This document shows, in pieces, positions 1 to 6,316 of a stretch of DNA of 8,297 nucleotides. The stretch is taken from positions 1 through 8,297 of the forward strand of contig NZ_JBHWOO010000199.1 of NCBI RefSeq assembly GCF_043424415.1. The letters are read 5' to 3'. Below the pieces are notes generated by a model. The model worked only from the letters and a program-made list of their open reading frames with translations. It was not told the origin of the DNA and searched no databases. Position 1 is the stretch's first letter; each line of letters opens with the position of its first letter. A program made the position numbers and the translations under genes. Source of the DNA: Luteococcus sp043424415 (lineage in GTDB: Bacteria; Actinomycetota; Actinomycetes; Propionibacteriales; Propionibacteriaceae).

Positions 1-2
1 CG

Positions 3-224
3 GGCGTGCAGCATGTCGAGCCCGTGCAGGTGGAGGCGGTCGACTCAACCGGTGCCGGGGATGCCTTCATCGGCTGCTTCGCCCACGGCCTGGTCGCCGG
101 GCTGGAGCCGCTGGAGGCCTTGCGGCGCGCCAATGCCTATGCCGCCGACTCCGTCACCCGGCGCGGCACCCAGACCTCGTATGCGGCCGCGGGGAGTTCG
201 AATTCTGAGGGATTCCCTGTCTGA
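3..224 (+). CDS. rbsK: Ribokinase (PfkB family), C-terminal end only
   Basis: This is the last 73 residues of a carbohydrate kinase of the PfkB family that enters from outside the window. The signature DSTGAGDAF is visible near the start; in this family the Asp of GAGD is the catalytic base that deprotonates the sugar hydroxyl, and the glycines form the anion hole at the ATP gamma-phosphate. The following helix and the ending RRGTQTSY are typical of ribokinases, which phosphorylate ribose to ribose-5-phosphate in the cytoplasm after uptake. The substrate cannot be fixed from this fragment, so a related sugar kinase is possible. The frame ends at TGA 222-224. The last few residues (SSNSEGFPV) look unlike the family and may be a small C-terminal change. 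It belongs to the chromosomal flank, not to the accessory module. Confidence 0.85.
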   Translation, partial: GVQHVEPVQVEAVDSTGAGDAFIGCFAHGLVAGLEPLEALRRANAYAADSVTRRGTQTSYAAAGSSNSEGFPV

Positions 225-229
225 CAAGG

Positions 230-382
230 CTAGGCGCCGACCCGGCGCACGATCTCCTCGGCCACCTCAGCGGCGCACTCCTTCGACAGCCAATGGCTGG
301 CATCGAGCTCGACGAAGCGGTAGTCGGCGGTGACGTGGTTGGCGGTCTCCTCGGCGGCGTCGCGGCCCAGGGCGACGGGAGC
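230..382 (-). pseudogene. Alpha/beta hydrolase, C-terminal remnant
   Basis: On the minus strand the frame ending at TAG 232-230 reads about 50 residues: PVALGRDAAEETANHVT, then ADYRFVELDASHWLSKECA and AEVAEEIVRRVGA. This is the usual end of an alpha/beta hydrolase: a short strand, a helix, then a strand leading to the catalytic His (here DASHWL), then a final amphipathic helix. Only the C terminus is present. No start codon, nucleophile elbow (GxSxG) or catalytic Asp lies upstream, and homology-like sequence fades at about 380-388. The gene is convergent with the kinase, with only a few bases between the two stops. I infer that the rest of the hydrolase was replaced by the inserted module, so the edge at about 385 is a likely island boundary. 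The family is recognised from pattern alone. Confidence 0.55.
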
Positions 383-399
383 ACTCGGAGGCCATTTCT

Positions 400-426
400 A
401 TGGCTGAAAGCATAAGAATGGCTGAA
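400..426 (+). repeat. Short direct repeat ATGGCTGAA, two copies
   Basis: The 9-bp unit ATGGCTGAA occurs at 400-408 and again at 418-426, 18 bp apart, so both copies fall in the same reading frame and on nearly the same helix face. It lies in the leader of the EcsC-family operon. It may be an operator-type repeat, or the duplicated start of a leader peptide (next entry). No function can be assigned from sequence. Confidence 0.4.
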
Positions 427-468
427 GGTGAGCGTTGCTCAGCTCTGGCTGGACGGCTCCCTCGATAG
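400..468 (+). CDS. Possible 22-residue leader peptide
   Basis: An ATG at 400 is preceded by a strong Shine-Dalgarno sequence, GGAGG at 387-391, with an 8-base spacer. It opens a 22-codon frame (MAESIRMAEGERC, then SALAGRLPR) ending at TAG 466-468, 36 bases before the EcsC-family start. A good ribosome site on a tiny frame in a 5' leader suggests translation of a leader peptide or a translational-coupling device. It could equally be the surviving start of a gene cut when the island formed. The 120-base stretch between the hydrolase remnant and the first large gene holds nothing else I can support; no convincing -35/-10 pair is seen. Confidence 0.25.
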   Translation: MAESIRMAEGERCSALAGRLPR

Positions 469-504
469 CTTCGAGATCCCCTCCCCTGAAGCATTCGGAG
501 CACA

Positions 505-1560
505 ATGGCCACCCCCGTCGACACAACCAGGATGACCCCCTTCGAGCTGGAGCAGTGGCTCGAGATCCAGAAGTGGTCGAAGCCCACCGAGCGCGTCACC
601 AGAGCTCTGCCATCCAGAGTGCAAGGGCTCATTGATCGAGGCAGCGACCTGGCCTCGACGGCCAGAACACGAGCTCAGGAAGTCCCGGGTGCAGATTTGG
701 TGGCAAGGACCTTCGCTGACTCACTTGGGGCCTTGGTCGACACCTTGACGAAGGCATCGGACGCCTCGGTGCGACGCGAATCCGTGATCAAGGTCTTCGT
801 GAAGCGTGGCCATGAGGTAAAAGAACTCGAGGACATCCGTGACCTTGATCTACGCGCCGTGATGAAGGTGATGCCCCGTCTAGATCTGGCTTATGTCGGG
901 GCCGCTACGGCTGAGGGTGCCGCGGCCGGATTCGTGATGTCGGGTGGGGCGGTCGCCGCTGCAGGTGGCGCCGTTGCGGGGGGAGTGGGCGCGCTCCCTG
1001 GTGCCAGCACTTTGGTCGCAACGATGGCTGCCGACGCTGCCGCCGTCTTGGGAGCTTCGTCCCGCGTCGTGGCGCACACCGCTGCCTACTACGGCTATGA
1101 CACGTCTTTGCCCAACGAGCAACTCTTCGCGTCGGCCGTTCTGGGCACAGCCATGACCAACGGCGATGGGGCCAGCAAGCAGGCAGCGTGCCTGGCCGTC
1201 AACAGACTGATGGGTGACCTCGCTCGCCGCAAGACATGGGAGCAGCTGAACAAGAACGTCGTCACCCAACTCGTCCGAGCGGTCTACAAGACATTGGGAC
1301 TGCGACTCACGCAGAGAAAGCTTGCCCAAGCGGTGCCGGTGGTAGGAGTGCTCGCGGGGGCCGGGATGAATGCACGGATCCTGGGCCGAGTCGCGGACAC
1401 CGCCGAGCACCTCTATCGCCAGCGATTCCTCCAAGAAAAGTACGGCGTTGCATCCAGCGATGACGTTGCCGATGTCACTGATGACGAGCGCCTCATGGTC
1501 CAAGTTGAACAGGACCTCGCAGAGGTCCTGGACGGCCAGCTGCTGCGGGACGAAACGTGA
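505..1560 (+). CDS. EcsC-family protein
   Basis: A 351-residue protein that looks like the EcsC family (named after the third gene of the Bacillus ecsABC operon; molecular function unknown). The EcsC-like features are the central alanine/glycine-rich segment (about residues 131-185), then SRVVAHTAAYYGYD (186-199) and LPNEQLFASAVLG (202-214), with a second small hydrophobic stretch around 277-295 (QAVPVVGVLAGAG). The N-terminal 90 residues contain a helical region and a VPGADLVART segment; the C terminus is acidic. The glycine-rich core suggests membrane association or insertion, but there is no signal peptide. The start ATG 505 has GGAG at 497-500, only 4 bases away. It is the first large gene of a same-strand run of tightly spaced genes. 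By its place before a large helicase I infer it may be a membrane-acting component of a defence system; a housekeeping role is not excluded. Confidence 0.8.
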   Translation: MATPVDTTRMTPFELEQWLEIQKWSKPTERVTRALPSRVQGLIDRGSDLASTARTRAQEVPGADLVARTFADSLGALVDTLTKASDASVRRESVIKVFVKRGHEVKELEDIRDLDLRAVMKVMPRLDLAYVGAATAEGAAAGFVMSGGAVAAAGGAVAGGVGALPGASTLVATMAADAAAVLGASSRVVAHTAAYYGYDTSLPNEQLFASAVLGTAMTNGDGASKQAACLAVNRLMGDLARRKTWEQLNKNVVTQLVRAVYKTLGLRLTQRKLAQAVPVVGVLAGAGMNARILGRVADTAEHLYRQRFLQEKYGVASSDDVADVTDDERLMVQVEQDLAEVLDGQLLRDET

Positions 1561-1622
1561 TCCTCACCGTCCGCCAGATGGTGCATGTGGCGATGGAACA
1601 GGCACAAGATCAAAGGAGATGA
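1557..1622 (+). CDS. Possible 21-residue coupling ORF
   Basis: A GTG at 1557 overlaps the TGA of the EcsC-family gene (GTGA) and opens a 21-codon frame (MILTVRQMVHVAMEQAQDQRR) ending at TGA 1620-1622, three bases before the GTG start of the next gene. Start-stop overlap at both ends is what a translational coupler would look like, and it covers almost the whole 65-base gap. The upstream ribosome site (GGGA at 1548-1551) is only moderate. Chance occurrence is quite possible in GC-rich DNA. Confidence 0.2.
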   Translation: MILTVRQMVHVAMEQAQDQRR

Positions 1623-1625
1623 GCG

Positions 1626-2987
1626 GTGCCGAATGTGCGGGCCGTTGAGCACTACAACGCCTGGAATGCAGCGATTGCCGAGGTGCTCTTCCCTGTCAGG
1701 GAGGACGAAGTACCAGTCTATCTGGATCTCGAAGCCGGTGAACTGGAGGGGCTGGCAGAAGCGGTCGGAGTGCCGGTGGCCGAGGTGGAGACTCGCCTGT
1801 TCCGGGCTGTTGCAGAGACCTTGGATTGCACAGGATCCAGGCGGGAGACCTTTCGCTACCACCGTTACCGGCTTCAACGGTTCCACGAGACCCGCCGGCA
1901 GCAGGGAAACGCCGAGGACCCTCCATACCTGGCTCTGCTGGCTGTATTCAGCCTCGCCGCCGAGGAGATGGCGCAAGACGAAGAGTTCTGCGCTGCCAAC
2001 TACTACGGCCGCCTCGGAAAGATTCTGGGAATCGATGACGGCGATCGGGTGCGAGAAGGCTATGTCAGCATCGCTGCCGACTGCTGGAAAGACCTGAATA
2101 CGTGGCTGAGCTCGCTCGACGGCGCAAGGGGCGAACCCACGGCTTTCCCGCTGCGGCACGCACACGTCGGCTACGCGTTGTCCCAGGCATTGGTTCGCAA
2201 GATCGACAGGGAGCGGTTGCGCTCCTTCTTCGTCAGTCGGCACCTGGCACCAGGCGCTCTCGTCACTGGTGGAGGGCTGGTGGATCTTCTCGATGAGTGG
2301 ATCTCAAGTCAGGACTGCCGAGCAACCGACTCCTTGAAGAGACTGTGGCAGCAACCAGCGACCAGGGATCGGATTGCTGAGATCACGGCCACAGAACTCG
2401 CCAACTGGGATGGACGTGTTGCGGATGCACGAGTCGTCACTGATGGCGGCGATCTAGGTGAACGGATCATTCTGCGCGCCGGGTGGCGCACCTTCCCCAC
2501 CCGGAAGCTGGATGTCTCCGCCATCGTCTACGCCTTCCATCCGCACGAGGCCAGGGACGCCACGATCGCGACGGAGGGGGCAGCGGCGACCGTGCCCCTC
2601 ATCCCCGACGGTTTGGGCGCATTGCGACTAGGTGACCATGGGCAGTTGGGGAGCGAGAATCTGATCACCGGTCTCCTTGAGGTGAAGGACTCTTTGACTC
2701 ACACCGTCGTGAGGCGTAGGCCACGTCGGCTGGTCGTGCTGCGCAAGGACGAGCTGGGCAACGGCTTCAAGGAGGTGGACCAGGCGATGCTGAGCGACGA
2801 CCACCTGTTGTTGGCCCACGTCGATCTGGTAGCGCGCTTGCAGTCCTTCCTGGAACAAGTGGCTCGTCCTGGATGGGAGGTGCTGGAGGAGGGCATCAAG
2901 GGACTCCCTGATGGGTGGGTTCCTCGTGCGAGGCGTCCAAATCATGAGTTTCCCTCCGCCCACGCTGCTGCCTGCCCAGAAGGTTGA
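1626..2987 (+). CDS. Uncharacterised module protein, probable N-terminal half of a split gene
   Basis: A 453-residue protein of no family I can name. The GTG start at 1626 is set by AGGAG at 1614-1618, 7 bases upstream. The N-terminal 200 residues are mostly helical with aromatic-rich stretches (HYNAWNAAI; YYGRLGKILGI). Residues about 170-200 contain FPLRHAHVGYALSQALV. From about 280 the pattern becomes strand-rich (GERIILRAGWRTFP; RRPRRLVVLRKDELG), then helical to LEEGIKGLPDGWV at about 418-433. After this point the last 21 residues (PRARRP to ACPEG) look like out-of-frame sequence, with poor third-position GC, whereas the overlapping next frame is well biased there. Reading GLPDGWV straight into LVRGVQIMSF of the next frame gives a natural-looking continuation. 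I infer that this and the next frame are one protein of about 1,016 residues broken by an inserted base. No membrane segment, Walker motif or nuclease motif is seen. Placed directly before a large helicase, it could correspond to DruH of Druantia type III. Confidence 0.75.
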   Translation: MPNVRAVEHYNAWNAAIAEVLFPVREDEVPVYLDLEAGELEGLAEAVGVPVAEVETRLFRAVAETLDCTGSRRETFRYHRYRLQRFHETRRQQGNAEDPPYLALLAVFSLAAEEMAQDEEFCAANYYGRLGKILGIDDGDRVREGYVSIAADCWKDLNTWLSSLDGARGEPTAFPLRHAHVGYALSQALVRKIDRERLRSFFVSRHLAPGALVTGGGLVDLLDEWISSQDCRATDSLKRLWQQPATRDRIAEITATELANWDGRVADARVVTDGGDLGERIILRAGWRTFPTRKLDVSAIVYAFHPHEARDATIATEGAAATVPLIPDGLGALRLGDHGQLGSENLITGLLEVKDSLTHTVVRRRPRRLVVLRKDELGNGFKEVDQAMLSDDHLLLAHVDLVARLQSFLEQVARPGWEVLEEGIKGLPDGWVPRARRPNHEFPSAHAAACPEG

Positions 2988-4677
2988 TGACTTGGCGAGG
3001 CTCGTTCCGCCGACATCCACACAGCTGGTGTTGGCTGGAGGCCTTGCGCTCCCGGGACGTTCTCGGAATCGATGGCACGTGGAAGAAGCACCCGAGGTGC
3101 GGGTGGTGAGTGACGTGGGGGGCGGCTTCCGAGTGGAGCTGGAAGATCTGAAGCTGCCCGGTGACAACCGACTCCTGGAGACTTGGAGCGACGACGGTGC
3201 CGGGGTGCTCACGATCCCCATGGCGGAGCAGAATCTGGAAGCAGGACGCTATCGCATCGTGGTGCTCGACGGGGAACACAATGTGATGACCTCTCGAGCC
3301 ATGACGCTTGGCTCGGGTGACTTTGTTGATGAATCCCAGTGGGAACGCGTCACCCCCGTGGGACACGTCCCCGACGAGCCGCTCGCTGCCGTGCTCGCTG
3401 ATGAAGGGCCACGTCCGGATGGGGATCTCGTCTACGGTGCCCGAGCGCTGGGGCAGGGCGGGGATCTATTGCCATTCGCCCTTTCTCCAAAGCCGTGGTG
3501 GGGCGGAGCCGACCGTTCGTCGCAATCCGTAGGAGTGTTCAAGGCGCCGGAGCCGGACCGGCAGTCGTGCATCTACACAGGCGCACATCGCCAGCAGATC
3601 GACGCGGTGCCTCTTGATTCTCGCAATCGTCCCTTGTCGAAATGGACGGTCGGTCGATGTACGGGATGTGGATTGGAACGCCGCTATCCCACCAAGTTGC
3701 CCAAGAACCGGGGGACGGCTGCTCGACGGGAGACGCGCATCAACGATGTCACGGTGTTGCCGCCTGTGGCCGTGGCCGATGCCCAACCTTGGGACCTGAT
3801 CTGGGACGCATTGGGTGCCGTGGGCGGGGGTAGTTGGGGGAGTCTGGAGCGGCTTGCCTTCCGCATCGAACCGACAGCTCTTCAAGTGAACCTCTTCGCT
3901 CGAACCCTCCAGACTCTGGGGCACATTGATCTCCAGCTTGATCCAATGACCATGCGCCCACAGCGGTGGGAAATCAGACCGTCAACCCTCACGAGGTGTC
4001 AGGACGGTTGGTATCTGGCGGGATACTGGCCGCCAACGTTGACTGATGCGGTTTTGGAGGCCGCCGAGTCAGTCGGGGCCGTCACGGAGCAGGTCCAGCA
4101 GAAGGGCGCGCCCTCACGGTGGCTCATTCACGCTCTGGAAGAGAGTGCGCTGCGGTCCGCTGTGGACAGTATCGGGGACGCCGTCGAATGGAGCGACGGA
4201 TGGCGTGATCTGGCTCCTCTCCTGCCCCCGCTGTCGACAGTGGTTCGAGGGCTTCGCAGGGCCCGATTGCCGCTTACCGAGAATCGGCAGATTCGACGGT
4301 GGGACGTGAACAGGACCACATGGGTTCGGATGAAGTCCATGGAAGGGCCGGGCGCCTACCGGGTGTCCCGCTTCACGACCGAGGACTACATACGAACTGA
4401 ACAAGACGTCAAGGACGGCACCGTCGCAATCTCCGATGTCTACCTCAGCAAGCACATCGGGGCCTGGATCGAGGGAGCGCCGCCCTATCTTGCCCACGAT
4501 CCACGGCGGGGCACTCTGACGGTACCCCTGGGGGGTGACCTGCCAGGACTCTATGGGCGGGCTGTCGTGATGGCGTCGGGTCTTGCGCCCAACGTCGTGG
4601 AACGCCGACGTCTGCTGCAGTACCACGCCGTGCCGGCAGAGCTGGCCCAGCACATCGCCCACCTCTTCACCACATAG
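2911..4677 (+). CDS. Uncharacterised module protein with CxxC motif, probable C-terminal half of a split gene
   Basis: A 588-residue frame from ATG 2911 (AAGGGA 7 bases upstream) or 577 residues from ATG 2944; both starts lie inside the preceding frame, an overlap of 77 or 44 bases that is unusual and fits a frameshifted single gene. Residues about 30-140 are strand-rich, like an immunoglobulin-type or adaptor fold (RNRWHVEEAPEVRVV; GRYRIVVLDGEHNVMTSRAM). A possible zinc site is formed by Cys220 (SCIYTG) and Cys250-x2-Cys253 (GRCTGCGLERRYPTK). A helical/winged-helix-like stretch follows at about 300-400 (LQTLGHIDLQLD, WEIRPSTL, GWYLAGYWPP), and the C-terminal part ends in a helix (RRLLQYHAVPAELAQHIAHL). 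No enzyme motif is visible, so a structural or substrate-recognition role beside the helicase is more likely than catalysis. The helicase starts 7 bases after the stop, indicating co-translation. I do not recognise a named family. Confidence 0.75.
   Translation: MGGFLVRGVQIMSFPPPTLLPAQKVDDLARLVPPTSTQLVLAGGLALPGRSRNRWHVEEAPEVRVVSDVGGGFRVELEDLKLPGDNRLLETWSDDGAGVLTIPMAEQNLEAGRYRIVVLDGEHNVMTSRAMTLGSGDFVDESQWERVTPVGHVPDEPLAAVLADEGPRPDGDLVYGARALGQGGDLLPFALSPKPWWGGADRSSQSVGVFKAPEPDRQSCIYTGAHRQQIDAVPLDSRNRPLSKWTVGRCTGCGLERRYPTKLPKNRGTAARRETRINDVTVLPPVAVADAQPWDLIWDALGAVGGGSWGSLERLAFRIEPTALQVNLFARTLQTLGHIDLQLDPMTMRPQRWEIRPSTLTRCQDGWYLAGYWPPTLTDAVLEAAESVGAVTEQVQQKGAPSRWLIHALEESALRSAVDSIGDAVEWSDGWRDLAPLLPPLSTVVRGLRRARLPLTENRQIRRWDVNRTTWVRMKSMEGPGAYRVSRFTTEDYIRTEQDVKDGTVAISDVYLSKHIGAWIEGAPPYLAHDPRRGTLTVPLGGDLPGLYGRAVVMASGLAPNVVERRRLLQYHAVPAELAQHIAHLFTT
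2917..2927 (+). other. Probable +1 frameshift joining the two frames
   Basis: At GGTGGGTTCCT the first frame reads D-G-W-V then P-R-A-R-R; skipping one base after the GTT codon gives D-G-W-V-L-V-R-G-V-Q-I. Over the 21 codons after the site the second frame has about 15 G/C third positions, the first frame only 9. A one-base insertion, real or from sequencing, is the simplest explanation; a programmed +1 shift is less likely because no typical slippery or stall signal is seen. Confidence 0.55.
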
Positions 4678-4684
4678 GACTGAC

Positions 4685-6316
4685 ATGGCCACACCACTCT
4701 CCGTCGTGCGGGACGTGCAGGATGCGCTGATCCGTTACATCGACACGGCCTTCTGGATCAAGGATCCAGGGATCCGTGACGAGCGTCGAGAACTGCTCAC
4801 CCGGGAAGGTGTCCTCCTGCGGGAACCACTGCTGGAACCGGTGCTGCCCTATGACGGCACTGTGCCGGCCCTGGACGCCTGTGTCGAAGCGAGCCTGCTG
4901 CCGAGCGAGGCGCATCTGCTGATCGATGCCCTGTTCCGGTGTGATGACCCTTCGGTCTTCAAGCTGCGCAGTCACCAGGCTGAATCCTTGGCGATGGCCC
5001 TGGCTGGAGGTCATCCATGGAATCCGGTCGTGACCGCGGGTACAGGTTCTGGCAAGACAGAGGCCTTCCTGTTGCCGGTACTTGCGCGGCTGCTGATGGA
5101 GTCGCGCTCCTGGACCCAAGCGTCCGACAGCACGCAGCCTTGGTGGACCGGCAACAGATGGGAACCGAGCCGTCGGGAGTCCCGGCCGGCGGCGATGAGG
5201 ACGATGGTGCTCTATCCCATGAATGCCCTTGTCGAGGACCAAGTGGCGCGCCTTCGTCGAGCGCTGCGCCGCATCCGCGCAGCCGGTGGTCCCACCATCT
5301 GGTTCGGACGCTACACATCCGCCACCCACGGGGGGACGAAGAATCCTGTTGAGGCGCGGAATCGGGCGCATGTTGCACAAGTGGCCCAGGAGATCCGCGC
5401 GATGCAGTCGGAATTCGACCGGCTCGGGACGCTGTCCGAAGCAGATCTGGCCCAGTTCCCGGATCCTCGGGTCGGCGAGATGGTGACACGCTGGGACATG
5501 TGGGCCACTCCGCCCGACATCATGGTGACGAATTATTCGATGCTCAACGTGATGCTGATGCGCCAGCTGGAACAGCCAATCTTCGAGAAGACACGTCGGT
5601 GGCTCGAGTCTGATCCAGGACATGTCTTCACCTTGGTCGTAGATGAACTCCACCTCTATCGGGGCACTCAAGGCGCTGAAGTCGGAATGATTCTGCGCAA
5701 TCTCATCAATCGGCTCGGGCTGTCGGCGGATTCCTCGCAGTTGAGGATCATCGGGACAAGTGCGTCGATGGACGAATCCGGCGGTCAGTTCCTCGAACGC
5801 TTCTTCGGTGTCCCAAGGAGCACCTTTGACATCATCGGAGGACAACCTCGGGAACTCCGGCCAGACGGGTCAGCAGACGAACAACCCGTTGATCTGGCTC
5901 TGGCGTTGGCCTGCCGCGACGATGAGGGGCAGTACCGCGCCGCGCGTCTCAGCACGGTTCGCGATCGCCTGGGTTGGACCGATGAGCGGATGGTGGAGGC
6001 GCTCACTTCGCTCGAGACGCCCCGAGTTGGACAGATTCCGTTCAGAACCCACATTTTTGCCCGGGGAATTCGCGGTCTCTGGGCGTGCAGCAATCCGGAG
6101 TGCAGCGAGATACTGCATCCTCGCCTAGAATCGGGCATTGGTCGGCTCTACACCCTGCCTCGAGAGTTCTGTGAATGCGGCAGTCGAGTGCTTGCCCTTT
6201 TGGTCTGTCGTGTCTGTGGCGACTGTAGTTTCGCCGGTTACCGCATAGGTTCGTTTGATGGCGGTCACTACGTGGGTGCCACAGTGAGGTTTTCTCACCA
6301 GGCTCCTCGCATGTGA
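4685..6316 (+). CDS. DUF1998-type superfamily 2 DEAD/DEAH helicase, 3'-truncated by an IS
   Basis: A 543-residue remnant of a large ATP-dependent helicase/translocase. ATG 4685 lies 7 bases after the previous stop, with AGGA (4676-4679) overlapping that stop. RecA-like domain 1 is complete: FKLRSHQAES before motif I, Walker A TAGTGSGKT (117-125), motif Ia MVLYPMNALVEDQV, FGRYTSAT, RWDMWATPPDIMVTNYSMLNV, motif II DELH (320-323) in VVDELHLYRGTQGAE, and motif III-like GTSAS (357-361). A cysteine cluster follows: C468-x4-C473, C496-x-C498, C508-x2-C511-x2-C514, as in the zinc insert of DUF1998-type helicases such as MrfA relatives, DruE (Druantia) and DpdJ (Dpd). The family usually exceeds 1,000 residues. 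RecA domain 2 (motifs IV-VI) and any DUF1998 domain are missing: codon 534 is the last native one and the final residues (RFSHQAPRM) come from the IS. It should not unwind or translocate on DNA as it stands. DrmA-like (DISARM) origin is an alternative. Confidence 0.85.
   Translation: MATPLSVVRDVQDALIRYIDTAFWIKDPGIRDERRELLTREGVLLREPLLEPVLPYDGTVPALDACVEASLLPSEAHLLIDALFRCDDPSVFKLRSHQAESLAMALAGGHPWNPVVTAGTGSGKTEAFLLPVLARLLMESRSWTQASDSTQPWWTGNRWEPSRRESRPAAMRTMVLYPMNALVEDQVARLRRALRRIRAAGGPTIWFGRYTSATHGGTKNPVEARNRAHVAQVAQEIRAMQSEFDRLGTLSEADLAQFPDPRVGEMVTRWDMWATPPDIMVTNYSMLNVMLMRQLEQPIFEKTRRWLESDPGHVFTLVVDELHLYRGTQGAEVGMILRNLINRLGLSADSSQLRIIGTSASMDESGGQFLERFFGVPRSTFDIIGGQPRELRPDGSADEQPVDLALALACRDDEGQYRAARLSTVRDRLGWTDERMVEALTSLETPRVGQIPFRTHIFARGIRGLWACSNPECSEILHPRLESGIGRLYTLPREFCECGSRVLALLVCRVCGDCSFAGYRIGSFDGGHYVGATVRFSHQAPRM
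6283..6285 (+). repeat. Candidate target-site duplication AGT (left copy)
   Basis: AGT directly precedes the left IS end and AGT (7248-7250) directly follows the right end. Three bases match by chance about once in 64 trials, and the gene on each side of the IS is different, so this could be coincidence after a deletion. Confidence 0.45.
6286..6302 (+). repeat. Terminal inverted repeat of the IS (left end)
   Basis: GAGGTTTTCTCACCAGG. The transposase stop codon (minus-strand TGA 6297-6295) lies inside this repeat, which is common in compact IS elements. Beyond position 17 the two ends align further only with a one-base gap. Confidence 0.85.

Noticed and set aside
880..1503. A 207-codon minus-strand frame inside the EcsC-family gene.
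   Set aside because: The plus-strand frame carries the EcsC patterns; the antisense has none.
1413..2243. A 276-codon minus-strand frame across the EcsC-family gene end and the next gene.
   Set aside because: It crosses two plus-strand genes with good ribosome sites and shows no domain pattern.
4667..5845. A 392-codon minus-strand open frame opposite the helicase.
   Set aside because: The plus-strand frame has all domain 1 helicase motifs; the minus frame shows no recognisable family and is a GC-bias shadow.
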